Positions 1 through 11,000 of a DNA stretch of 64,000 nucleotides are shown here, in pieces. A model generated the notes under the pieces. It saw nothing but the letters and a program-made list of their open reading frames with translations. It made no database searches and was not told where the DNA came from. Positions within the stretch are counted from its first letter, which is position 1. Each line of letters starts with the position of its first letter. Position numbers and translations under genes: made by a program. This stretch comes from Vanilla planifolia (lineage: Eukaryota; Streptophyta; Magnoliopsida; Asparagales; Orchidaceae): the NCBI GenBank assembly GCA_023846275.1, contig CM043865.1:6064068-6128067 (forward strand), given 5' to 3'.

Positions 1-591
1 AAAAGCCTGTTACATTTCCATTTAATAGTTTGTTAATATGTTTGCAACATATTTATGAGCTTGTGATGGACGGAAAAAACTTTCCATGATTTGTTTTAAT
101 TGTTTATTCTCTGTAGCAATGAAAAAAGAGCATTTGTTAGTTTAAATCTCATATATTTGCTTTTTCTAGAATGGCTATTCCATGTTCTCAAATAAATGAA
201 AATGCAGAACTAAAACAAAATTTACCTGCGTTAGTATTTGGTTTTTTCCCTTGGAGAAGTTAGAAGGAGAAAATAGGCAATAGGGAGCTTAGCGTGATTG
301 CGATTTCTGCCTTTTTACTCACTTCGATCATGCAGCTTGGTGACAGAAGTTTGTTGCTGTGCTGCATTGTTAACTGAAACTTTTTAGCTATGAGTAACTC
401 ACTGAAATTAATCAGTTTGTAGGAAAAAGTTATCTAAATTTCATAGAACCTCATGAATTTTATTTTATTAGACTCCAATGGCGAAATTGCACTGTATATG
501 CTTAATAGGTCAAGGTCAGATCTAGAGTAGTACTAACATGAATTATTTGAAGTGCTGTGCTGTTCCAGTCAAGGTAAACCTGTACTACTAT

Positions 592-763
592 GAGTTTTGA
601 GGTCAATGTTCTTCTGTAGCATTAACTTGTCAGTAACTCTATTTGTTACGCAGCAATTAATTAGCTGCAACCTTTACAATTAAGAGTTTTAAGGTTATGC
701 TTCTTCTGAAACGTTAACTTGTTAGTAACTCTAGTTAAGCAGCAGTTAATTAGCTGCAAGCTC
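592..763. repeat. Diverged ~92-bp tandem duplication in MPPA intron
   Basis: Two copies start at GAGTTTT (592 and 684). They share CTTCTG, TTAACTTGT.AGTAACTCTA and AATTAGCTGCAA in the same order, with scattered substitutions and small gaps. The divergence points to an old duplication. Confidence 0.75.
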
Positions 764-1129
764 TGTAAATAGTTCAAAATTTTTAGGAGATCTCTGATGC
801 TAGCTTGCAGTTGCTTTATTAATTCCTGTGTTGGATCGGCCGCTTAACCTTGTTGGTGATTCATTGTGATGCTGGTGATGTGGGTGAGGTATCTCAAAGT
901 ACCAATTTATGATATGGCATGTTGTTTGACATAAACTTGAATATGATATTGGATGCTTTAAAATGCTATTGAACATGTGCATTAACCATATTATTTGTCT
1001 AACCAAATTTTGGAAAAATTATTACCTTTATGTTACACATATAGGCCCAAAACTATATTGTATATTATGATTTGGACATGTAACAATAGTGACGGATGAA
1101 ACGAGTATTTTGTAGGTGTCTATTTAACT

Positions 1130-1655
1130 CTATTACATGCATATAAAATTATATGCACGTCATTTAGTTTATATGGATAGTAATTCAATGTTGTTCAAAT
1201 TTAGTGGATTTTAAAATGCATAAAGTTATGTAACGTAAAATTGTAAGCACGCTATTTAATTTATGAGCTTGTTAATTTAATTGTATGCTCATTTTGTTGG
1301 CTTAAATTAAATAAGGTTGAGGCGTGAGCTAAAATTATACATGTGTTATTTAATTTATTTAATGATGTGCACATTTAATTGTTATGTGCATATAAAATGA
1401 CGTGTAGTATTAAATTTATGTATATATTAATTAATTATATGTTTATTATTCAATTTGTTTGCATCTTAATTTTGATTGTGTAGATTTGCTAATTATGTGC
1501 AAATGAATTATACATAAATTGTTTAATTTATGTAAGCATTAAATGATCATACATTATTTATTTTATGCTCATTAATTTAATTGTATACATTTTATAATTA
1601 TGTGCACATAAAATTATGCTTACATTATTTGATTTATGCACTCATAAAATGCAAA
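1130..1655. repeat. AT-rich array of degenerate, partly palindromic motifs
   Basis: Variants of TTATTTAATTTATG and of the self-complementary core TGTGCACA (near 1366 and 1601) flanked by AT-rich arms recur at irregular spacing. The array is intronic, and no period is strict enough to call it a satellite. Confidence 0.55.
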
Positions 1656-1884
1656 ATTTAACCGATGCAATTGCCACCGGAGTCTGTATATCACATTATA
1701 GATGTAGTAGTGTACACCTAATAATAATTGCTCAGTTTTATGTTCAATTGCTACTCTTTCTGCCAACGTTTTCTAGCAGTTTGCTGAAATGATACTACAT
1801 GCCTCATCGCATGGATCCCTTTATTTTCATTTTATGTGTGCAAATGTGAAAGATTCATTCTTATATGCCTTTCTGGTAAATTAG

Positions 1885-3235
1885 GGTTCAGATTTTGTTC
1901 CTAAAGCTATAGATATTGCGGCCAAGGAGTTGATAGCCATTGCTTCCCCTGGACAAGGTATTGTCTCCTATTATCTTTTTGCATTTATTCTCTATGCGGT
2001 GGCATTCACTTAGCGTTCTAATTGTTTGATTGTACAGTTGAACAGGTGGAACTAGATCGAGCTAAACAAGCCTCCAAGTCTGCTGTTTTGATGAACCTGG
2101 AATCAAGAGTATGTTTCTCTATTGTACTACTAGATATCTTTAACAAATTTACTTTCTCTTTTGATGTATTTTCTTGTTTTGAAGGTTGTAGCTTCAGAAG
2201 ACATTGGTCGACAGATTTTGACATATGGGGAAAGGTAAGATCTTCCTCCATTTTTTATTGAACTCTCTTTGTTTTTTGGGTGATGCTTTATGGTATTAAG
2301 ATCAAACTGTAAAAACTCTGTTTTGGCTAGATTAATTGATATCTTCAAGTAAGGTTAAATATTTGTACATAACAGCAACTTCTCTTAAGCCATTGTTAAC
2401 CATCATTGTAGTAGTCTATTGTGAGAATTAGAGAAATGTTATGGTACCAACATAGGAAATAGAAGGTCCACGACTTTGTTTTTTTTGTTTAGATTGGTTA
2501 AGTTTTTTAACATATGAGAGTGGGCTTGATCAAATTTAAGTGGAGATCATGTTCCTCTACTAACTACTCTTTTTTGTTTCGATCATTGCCATAGTTAGGT
2601 TTAATCGATGTGTCAGTGCAGTAGATTTTTGCCTATGGCAATAGGCATCAGGTGCCATCACTTGCAATTTGATCACAAATGGTTAGATGATTTAGTTTGG
2701 TTTACATTCCATGCCCATTGCCTTGCATGATAGTAATTCTCATAGCTCATGTGGTTTGTGAGGATTTCCTATTCATATGCTAATCTAATCTAGAATTGAT
2801 TCTCTTTTCATTAACTATTGAGCTGATTAATACATTAGTTTAGTCGTTATTGAAAAATTATGTTTAATGAAATAATTATTATTATGAAATTATAATAATA
2901 TTGTTTGAATTATTTTGAAAGTTGAAATTTTGTTTTACTTTTCAAAAAGCCCAATTATCCTCACACATACTTGAGCTCAAAGTATACCTTACTGTACAGG
3001 AAGCCAATGGAGCAGTTCCTCAAAACGATCGATGAGCTCACTTTGAAGGACATCTCTTCTCTTGCAGAAAAGATCATTTCGTCGCCTCTCACGTTGGCTT
3101 CGTACGGAGATGGTATGTAGCCATTAGTTGTTTGCATATAACATCGTCTTGCATAAACATTCATAATTTGCCTGTTCTGTAGTTCTCCATGTCCCAAATT
3201 ACGATTCAGTAAGCCAGAAGTTTCACTCCAAATGA
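1885..3235 (+). CDS. MPPA: Mitochondrial processing peptidase alpha subunit, 3' exons (partial)
   Basis: These are the last five coding exons of the alpha subunit of the mitochondrial processing peptidase. The enzyme removes presequences from imported proteins, and in plants it is built into the cytochrome bc1 complex of the inner membrane. I place the exons at 1885-1957, 2038-2108, 2185-2234, 3000-3112 and 3183-3235. All introns are GT-AG, and the exons join in frame to 119 codons plus TGA. Family-typical blocks are seen: SDFVPKAIDIA, ELDRAKQASKSAVLMNLESR, VASEDIGRQILTYGERKP, SPLTLASYGD and the C-terminal FHSK. The alpha subunit lacks the catalytic zinc motif of the beta subunit, so no metal site is expected here. 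The exon upstream of residue GSDF is not in the window. The identification is very secure; exon ends rest on reading frame and splice consensus. Confidence 0.95.
2235..2999 (+). other. Intron of MPPA
   Basis: A GT-AG intron (AAAG|GTAAGA to TGTACAG|G) interrupts the codon for R in YGERKP. The sequence is AT-rich, with no coding signal and no recognisable repeat. Confidence 0.9.
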
Positions 3236-5150
3236 ATGCCTCGACGATCCATATTAAATCCGTCGTGTGATTCTTCCCCAAATCCACTTTTGATGGTTGG
3301 AGCTCCCTCGATATGCCCTTTGCAGCTTGCAAAAGTTGCCATTTTTTAATGCAAATATATAATAAGTCTTCACACACACTTCTCATCTTCGTTGTTAATA
3401 ATCCAATTTGAGTTTACAACTTCAATGTGCGAGTTTTGTGGTAATCATTCTGCTCCAGAATCCAAAGCTTGATCTCTATTGTATAAATCAACACTTAATT
3501 GCTTCTTCTTGCATTCATTTTCCAGTTTGATCTGTGCTTTATAATGCAATGATTTAGATTGTCCAAAGTGTCTGTATTGCAGTGGCTGCAGCAAACTATA
3601 AGATGATGATAAGTTCTAAGATGGGGAATGATTTGTGGGCCATTAGGGCAATAAAACAAGCTTCTGTGGGAAAAATTTAGGATATGTGAAGATGAAAAGA
3701 AGAGTAGAAGTTTGATGAGGTGGTGTTTGGATGTTAGAATTTAGTTCTAATTAAATTTGTCTAATGTATGTAGATTGATGTTCACTTGAACAAGTTGGGA
3801 AGGGTGAGTGGTAGGTTAATGAAATAGCCACAACATAATGCATTGTGGTTTTATTGTTAAGACTATCTTTATTAGTGATATTATGCCATTGACATAAGTC
3901 ATGTAAAAAGAATATTTCAATATTGTGATTTAAAAATAAATTTTGTGTAAAACAATAGTTTATTGCAAATAACAATAAATTTTAACATGAAAAGATAAAG
4001 ATATCTACAAGAGAATTTTTTCTTTATTATTGTTGTCATAGAAATCATCAGTAAATCTATATATATGTGTAAAAGAGAGAGAGAGAATATTACAACATAA
4101 TTATAATTATATTAATTAAAATATACGATTAAATAGCATTTGTATTAAATACTTCAAAAAAATGAAATAAAATAATTTTGTGCTAAAAAATTGTAGATAA
4201 CAAGTTATTAAATATGCATATATTCTTATGTTACTAAAATAACTATAAATCTAGCACATGAAATAAATGTATAAAGATTATAACATATAAAATGAACAAA
4301 TTCATGACTAAAATAATTTAATTGTACACAATGATTTGATCTAACAAATCAAATATTATTTTGGTTCTAATTATAATTATGAGTATCATTTGTAAGATTA
4401 GATTTTAAAGATCACAAAAATACATAAGAAAATTTCTTTCGATATTTATATTAACAAATATTTCAATAACATGTATACCTTTAAAAAACATATTGAAATA
4501 AATGAACATACTCAATTGCCTATCAAAGTTGTTATAAGAAATGTTAATGCATGATGTACTTAATGAAACAATGCATATTTTATTAACAAGATATTTGCAT
4601 ATCCTAGTATCTTATATCGTTCCATATTCAATTTGGAGTCAAATTAAGACACAAATTTATAATAAAAAAGCTTATAAATTATGTTTATATATTGTTTTTC
4701 ATATAATGAGTTAATAGACTTATATAAGTTCTTAATTCACAATTATGTTTATCTTTACTTTTTGTAGATAAATCAAAATTCTTCAAATTTAAGAATCCAT
4801 AAATATAATAATAGTAAGTTTTTTAAATTTAAGAATATAAATATAAATATAAGTATATTAATGTTTTTAAAAAAAGTAAGCTTTACTTGAATTTTTAGAA
4901 TTTAAATTAATTTTATATTATTATTTATTTACGTTTTTATATATCTCCTAATGGGATTGTACTACTAGCTCGAATTGTCAAAATGACATCTGAGATATAA
5001 GTAAGACACATAACGTGACTGGTCGACGATGTCGAACCTGTAATGCACAATTAAAAAAAGTTTTTTTTTCTTTAATAATATATTTTTAAATTTATTACAC
5101 GAGAATGCCGTTAAATAATTATTTCAAACCGAGTAAAATCGAGTCGGGGT
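3236..5150. other. MPPA 3' UTR and intergenic spacer
   Basis: The first ~300 bases after the TGA are of mixed composition and probably form the 3' UTR; the transcript end cannot be fixed. From about 3700 the sequence becomes very AT-rich, with a short (GA)n run near 4074-4085. No ORF with coding character is seen on either strand; the 141-codon minus-strand ORF at 2961-3386 lies over MPPA exons and is a shadow. Confidence 0.7.
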
Positions 5151-5157
5151 TAACACA

Positions 5158-5166
5158 TTTATATAA
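5158..5166 (+). promoter_or_regulatory. Candidate TATA box of EAF1
   Basis: TTTATATAAC lies about 30 bp ahead of the start of a sharply more GC-rich, pyrimidine-rich leader. Position and sequence fit a TATA box, but no transcript start was measured. Confidence 0.4.
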
Positions 5167-5194
5167 CCGAAAAATTAGATCCAAAGTTGCGAAC

Positions 5195-5402
5195 CTGACC
5201 CGAACATAACAGCAATTATTTCCTCCCCCTTATTTTTCAAAGAATTGCACTCGCTCGCGGGTTACCTCCTTCGCGCGCGGTCGAGGCTTCCCCTCTGTCG
5301 AATACCTCTTCTTCTCTTTCTGTCGAATCTCCTTTATCCGGCGAACTTCTTACTGGAAGAGACAGGCGATCACATGGGGAGACTCTTCCTCGCCGGCGGC
5401 AG
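5195..5402 (+). other. EAF1 5' UTR exon 1 (approximate start)
   Basis: This CT- and GC-rich leader ends at GGCGGCAG|GTACCG, a good donor. The only ATG near its end (5374) is not in frame with EAF1 after splicing; it opens a 12-codon upstream ORF. The leader contains no long coding region matching a known protein. The start is inferred from the TATA candidate. Confidence 0.5.
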
Positions 5403-5534
5403 GTACCGTCCCCTTCCTCCTCCTCCTTCGTGACCTAGAACTTTGGGAGAGAATTGTGACGCTTCAGACCGGTATTAACTAGGCCGTTCCGGTTTGATCG
5501 AACCGGGATGCCTTCGTCCCGAGCTCGATAACGT

Positions 5535-5575
<41 letters not shown>

Positions 5576-7559
5576 GTTTTTTCGATTCCCTCTTCTCTCG
5601 ATCTCCATGAGCTTCGCCTCGTACGCATATTTCGGGGCTGAACCCTAGGTCGAATTGCACCTTTTTGGTTTCTCTGAACTTTGGTACCTTGTCCTCGACC
5701 TTGTGAATTCATAACAGCTCTTTTTCCTAACAAGTGTCTCCTCGTATTAGACCTTGCTTCAGCCCTAATAGGAAAACGTTGTGCTCATATTGAGTAAAGC
5801 TCTGCTGCTCCTCGTAATTCTAAAGCCGGTTCTCCCTTAATGCATGGCGTAAGACTTAAATCCCTTGACAATGGCCATATCCCATTCGACGTGTTTATGG
5901 TTGTGTAGATAAACGTGGGTGGCAACTGCTGTGTAGACGAAGAACTTATCCGCCACTTGGCTTGTTGTTTGACCTGATTTCGCTTGTTTGTGTTGTTTGC
6001 CGTGCCATGCAGATTCCAGTTTGACCATGTTTAGCTTTTGTTGAATCAGTTCGAGAGTAAGCTGTCTGGTGATAGCTCCTTACTCCCGTATTCTGTTTCT
6101 TCTCTACGTTTATGCCACTGGTTAATTTAGTGGAGCTGCTATAGCTGTGTAGTATTTAGCTGGAGAAGTTTTTATTCTAGCAATGCTGCTTGCTTGTGTT
6201 ACCTGCATTAGTTGGCTGCTGTTGCTTTTTGTGACTCCTACCTTTCATCTCCTGTCAAAATGGCAATACGACATTTTTCTACTTTTTCTGCCGCAGAAGT
6301 GGCGCTTTTTTCTCTATTATTAGAGTTTGCGGATGTTTAAATGCAAAATCCTTGTAAATTCAATTAATATTTGTAGGTTTACTATATACACCACTCTCAA
6401 AATTCTCGAACTTGCTACAGAAGCTGTCCTACGTACTCCTATTTTTGTTCCGATTATGTTCGTTTTTAAGCAACAAAATTGTAGACCTCCATGTAGAAGT
6501 GTGTTATGTAACCAGTTGTGTGATATGGAGTTTTGTACTAGTGGAGGAAGCTTGTGCTGATTAGCCATTAGGATCAGGCATTTCTTTCCTTCTTATGCAT
6601 TTCAATACATGGTATGAGTCATGATTGTTTTTCTTTATCAAAGGTGAAATTGTGTTTTAGATATCCATGCAAACTAATAGTAAAAATTTGAACCTCTTAT
6701 TTTAACTGAGTTTAGTTAAATACTAAACCATATTTTGGAGGATCGTGTATATAAAAGAATTTTGAGTGTACTTAATTCATTGATAGGGCAGCATGACGAG
6801 CCAGTCATATTCTGAATGAGCTCTTGTTTGATAGGGTTTTGCAAATTATAATGCGATTGGTATTCAGAAAATATTTTACATAGCATTTCTATTTAATTGA
6901 GGAATTCTTCCTATATCTGGATGATCACTTCTACTCAAAGGTTTCTCTTTCTTTCTCTTTACATGTTTTCCAAATATTGTGCAAATTTTATTGTGGTCAA
7001 AACGGAAAGGGTATTTAAATCAAATATTTTTTTTGTTTTTATCTGAGGCCTCAAAAGACCCAATTATTTTGAATATTTTTTCCATGTCAATTGAAAATGA
7101 GTCCCATAAAACCAATTTGTTTTCTTTCCCACTGTTACTTGATGTTTAAACTGCTGAATGCTTCATCTGAAGTCATTGTTTGATTAAAACATCTTGATTA
7201 CAGTAGATTGTTATGCCATGCATTGAAAAAAGGGTAAATTGTGCAAATCAGTTGACCCATTGGCAGTCACTTAAACTTTATATTTTAACTCTGTTTTTTT
7301 TGTGAACTCTGACGTTGGAACCATATGGCAACATAGCAGAGCACACAGGAGCTAATCAAGATGACTTATAAAGTTTTCCCTAATTTATTTTCCCACGTAT
7401 TCTTCAGTTTACAGTTAATTTTATAAGTCTTATGACATCATTGATTTATGCATCTTGTGACTTTTATTTTTCTGTTTCTCTTGGATTGACAGTCCCTATC
7501 ATGGCTTTTTATGTTTTTTTTTTTATTTCCAATTCTTCTATGCAGTAATTATTCTGCAG
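5403..7559 (+). other. Intron in the EAF1 5' UTR
   Basis: A roughly 2.16-kb leader intron runs from AG|GTACCG to an acceptor at TTCTGCAG|T (7559), 31 bases before the start codon. A second possible acceptor is TATGCAG at 7545. The intron includes an uninterrupted run of 36 T (5538-5573). The rest is T-rich intron-like sequence without coding signal. Leader introns are common in plant housekeeping genes and often raise expression; that role is not shown here. Confidence 0.6.
5538..5573. repeat. Homopolymer T36
   Basis: Thirty-six consecutive T occur in the EAF1 leader intron. On the opposite strand this makes artefactual poly-lysine ORFs. Length is likely variable and prone to sequencing error. 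Confidence 0.95.
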
Positions 7560-7590
7560 TGACTTATGAAGAGAACTAAGAATTTTTGTA

Positions 7591-8031
7591 ATGCATGGGC
7601 GAGAGTCTGGGTGTTCACATATTTTGATTACAGAGGCTGATTCCATGGGTGGTGTGGTTGATTTTGGAGTTGGTTTAGATACCAAAACATCACCATCTCA
7701 CGCAGCTATTGCTAAGGCACAGGAACAACTAAGGTACGTCAGATTTGATGGCCATGCCAATCAAGTTTTCTTTGTGAACTAGCTTTAATATTGTTGCATT
7801 ATTCACTGTAGGCTAGAATATGATGCCCGTGAGGACCGAAGAAGAGAGCTTGAGTTCCTTGAGAAGGTGTTTTGGCTCCATGCTACTTTTATGTCACGTC
7901 ATTTTTTTGATGCTTTAATTTTGAAGTGGTTAAAGTTCAATGATGTAGGGGGGTAATCCACTGGATTTTAAATTAGGTCGTGCATCAATCAGCCTGCAAT
8001 CAACTTCGTTTACTGATCAGCTTGTTGAACA
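7591..8031 (+). CDS. EAF1: EAF1 coding exons 1-3: conserved N-terminus
   Basis: Exons 7591-7733, 7812-7866 and 7949-8031 encode about residues 1-94. The reading runs MHGRESG, then MGGVVDFGVGLDTKTSPSHA, the charged helix AREDRRRELEFLEK, and GGNPLDFKLG. This short block is strongly conserved in plant EAF1 proteins and fixes the start codon. Exon 3 ends in phase 2 and joins the next exon through H (CA|T). Confidence 0.93.
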
Positions 8032-11000
8032 GTATGTGATAATGTCAAATATCTAAAATTATATTAGGGAACTGGTGATTAGTAGATCTTGCATTGATCG
8101 CTTTGTTAAGCAGCTCTTTTTTCTGTTGATTTTACTTGTGACTCTAATTGCAGTGAAGCAAAAGGAAGCTTTGTGGTTTCACCTCATGGAGATTCTGCTG
8201 AGAGCAGTGGCCATCCTGGGATTTCTGGGGGTCGAGAAGCAAACATTGCAGATAATCTCCTGTTATTTGGTAGAGGAAAATTTAATCTAGCTGGAGAAAA
8301 AAACACAAAAAGGACTGGGAGGAGAATGAGTGCTATTCAACTAGAAAAGTCTTCCCAGATTGCTGCTCAACGTAATTCAAAAGATTCAGGTGGGTCTCTA
8401 GTTTTCCGTCTTGGAGCAAAAGGTCAAGCATATGCTCGGAGGAATAGGTCAAGATCGAACCGTGATAGTCAAATTAACAAATATGCATCTTTGGCTTCAT
8501 CTTCTGCTGATTTGAGAGATGTCACGGGATCTCTGGATGGAGTACTTGCAGAAGAATATGCAGTTTCATCTATTTCAAACTCAAAATCAGATGCTCAAGC
8601 TAAGAACCTGCCAAAGAACCCTGCTTCAGAAATGGAAATTGATGGAGAGAAAACTGAGTATATTGGCACAGAAAATGAAAGGGGTGGAACATATGGAACA
8701 GAAGCCAGAAGTTCTGAAAATTTTCTGGTTAATGAATGTGATGCTGCATCTGTGGAACAAACGGCTGGTATTGATCCAACACAACCGTCTCAATTGATTG
8801 GAAATACTAGTCATTCTGGCCATGATGTGAGGGCAAATGGATGTAATGCTATAGGTGCAGATATAACTGGCTTGCATGTTTATGATATGAATGGTAGAAA
8901 ACATGTTTCTGATGCTCTTAGTGAAATGGTGGGTGAAAAGAATACTGATATGGTTCCTGCTCAGATCAGAACGATATGCCCTAGAATTGCTGTTCATGAT
9001 GATTCTTTGGCTTTGAAAACCGGTGTCTGTTTGGAAAAGGGTCCCAAAGAACAACCAACAGATGGAGGGCCTTTAAATGCTAGCATTGCAACGGAGGGGC
9101 TCCAGTTTGCAGGATCTGTTCACTCTGTTAATATCGATAAATCAATATCTTTGCCAAGAAATTTCAGTAATTCAGTTGTTCTTGTCAAAGAAGAAAAAGT
9201 ACTTTTGAGCAGGAATGATGCTAATGGCGAAGAGAAATCCCTTTCCAATGTTGGGAGAATGAAAGATAGAAAGTCAGAAAATTCAGTCAACATAACTGGC
9301 GTTGTATCAAGCAATTCTCTTTGTCCCACTGATGAGCCTTTTTCTACTGTTGTCAAAATGGTTTCTTCTACTGTTCCTGAACGTCAAAGTGGGGAAACTA
9401 GTCAGGTGAATTACACAAAGAAGGCAAATGAAGATGCCATTTTAAGAGATGCTCGAATTATTGAGGTTTGCTGATATGTTTTTTTTGAAGTTTTTGTTGA
9501 TTTTTTAATGTTTAGCAACAGACAATTAAGATAACATCTTATTCAGGCAAATCTCAAAAGGGCTGTTGCACCTTCGAAAAAGTGCTTATCTACAGGTAAG
9601 TGGCATAAATGCCAGTGGGACTTTGTTTTAGAAGAAATGGCTTGGATGGCAAATGACTTCATGCAGGTATACTTTCCTAGTAAGATTCATTAAGCTTCTT
9701 TCAAGTTACTAATTATGGTTATTTGCTAAGCTTTATAACCTTGAATTGTGTATTTCTTACTACTTTAAAATGACATTGATTTACCTGATCAAGGTGCCAA
9801 TATGCCAATAACTAAATTGTTTTTTCCTGTTAATTTTCACTGAACTTTTTGGAATATAACTAGGAACGGATGTGGAAGACAGCAGCTGCAGTCCATGTTT
9901 CCCAACTGATTGCCTCATTTGGTAGATCAAAGTTTGAAGAAGAGCATATTTGTCGGAAGCTGAAGAACACAGCTAGAACTCTGGCAAAAGCGGTTATGCA
10001 ATTTTGGCATTCTGCTAAAGCTATTCATTCAATAGGTGAGACAAACAGTGGCATGGTCAAAGATTGTGCTGCAGATCTCTGTGATTTATCAAATACCAAC
10101 AATTTGGATATCATGAGTGATCAGGTTTGCAATTGGCTTAAGTGCTAGCATTGGTCTTTGTTGCTACTATAAAATCAGTGCAATAAATTTTTCCATTGTA
10201 ATTTTCTCCCAAGGACAATTTCCTCTTACATTTTTATTGAAAGTTGGCCTAGTTTTCCTACTTGCTGAGTGCAGTTTCCCTTAATCATGCAGCTTCCTGT
10301 TTTTTCAGTGGATATGCCTATAGCACAAAATTCATCTTCCTTTCTATATTTTTCAGTGCATGTTTTCTGATAGACGTTATTTTGATCATAGGAACTCCTT
10401 AATGATATGGGTAATTTGCTTCGTAATGACAATGTCTTATATGCCAAATCAGGGCGATGAAAACTGCCAAGGGTATCTTCCTCCGGGCATCCAGAGCTAT
10501 GCACTTAGGTTCTTGCATTTTATGTCTGCTATGTCGCATGATCCTGTCCTAGCTGAAGCGCCATGCACTCCCAAGAGAATAGATGGTTCTGTTATATTGG
10601 AAGTCTCCGGGGATGATGAACTTTCAGGGGTATGATTATAGTTCATATTTTATTTATGGAAGATAAAGAAGCTTGGCAGGCATTTTAGGACTATTCTTTT
10701 TTAGCAATTGTTTGATTATCTGTCAGCAGCAGTGCTACTTCTCCAACTATAACAATTCAAGTCAGAGGAATTGTTTTCTTTGAAGTTAATTACTGCTTTA
10801 CTTTCAGGAATGTCTTTTCTATGAAGTACGTCCTGGTGCAATGCAATCTTACAGAGAATCCATAGAGTCCCAGTGGGCAGATTATAAGGTAGAAAAAATG
10901 CACTATTAAACTTTTCTTTTTCCAAGTCATAATAATGAATTTTCTTAATAATTTTTTGAATGATTAAAATCCATTGCGATTTATTGTCCACTTGATGAAG

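Larger units (their letters stand above)
1..1884 (+). other. Long intron of the MPPA gene (3' part)
   Basis: This AT-rich stretch ends in a TTAG acceptor before the first visible MPPA exon. I find no coding block in it that fits the preceding part of MPPA, so it is read as the 3' part of a long intron whose 5' end is outside the window. It contains a diverged 92-bp tandem duplication (592-763) and an AT-rich array of palindrome-like motifs (about 1130-1655). An unseen small exon cannot be excluded. Confidence 0.7.
5374..7569 (+). promoter_or_regulatory. Upstream ORF spanning the leader intron of EAF1
   Basis: The ATG at 5374 reads through the splice junction 5402/7560 into TGA at 7567-7569, giving a 12-residue peptide (MGRLFLAGGSDL). 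It ends 21 bases before the EAF1 start codon. If both the leader exon and the splice are right, ribosomes would meet this uORF first. With the alternative acceptor at 7545 a longer uORF still ends before 7591. Confidence 0.4.

Noticed and set aside
2961-3386. 141-codon minus-strand ORF
   Set aside because: It overlaps the MPPA last exons, which carry clear conserved protein sequence on the + strand; the minus ORF is a shadow.
5475-5733. Minus-strand ORFs with poly-lysine
   Set aside because: The lysines come from the T36 homopolymer; no other protein-like content.
8626-9054. 142-codon minus-strand ORF
   Set aside because: Shadow of the large EAF1 exon.
10391-10452. Extension of EAF1 exon to acceptor CATAG at 10390 (ELLNDMGNLLRN...)
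   Set aside because: In the needed phase it reaches TGA before joining the conserved GIQSYALRFL block; as a mini-exon of 19 nt it breaks the frame.
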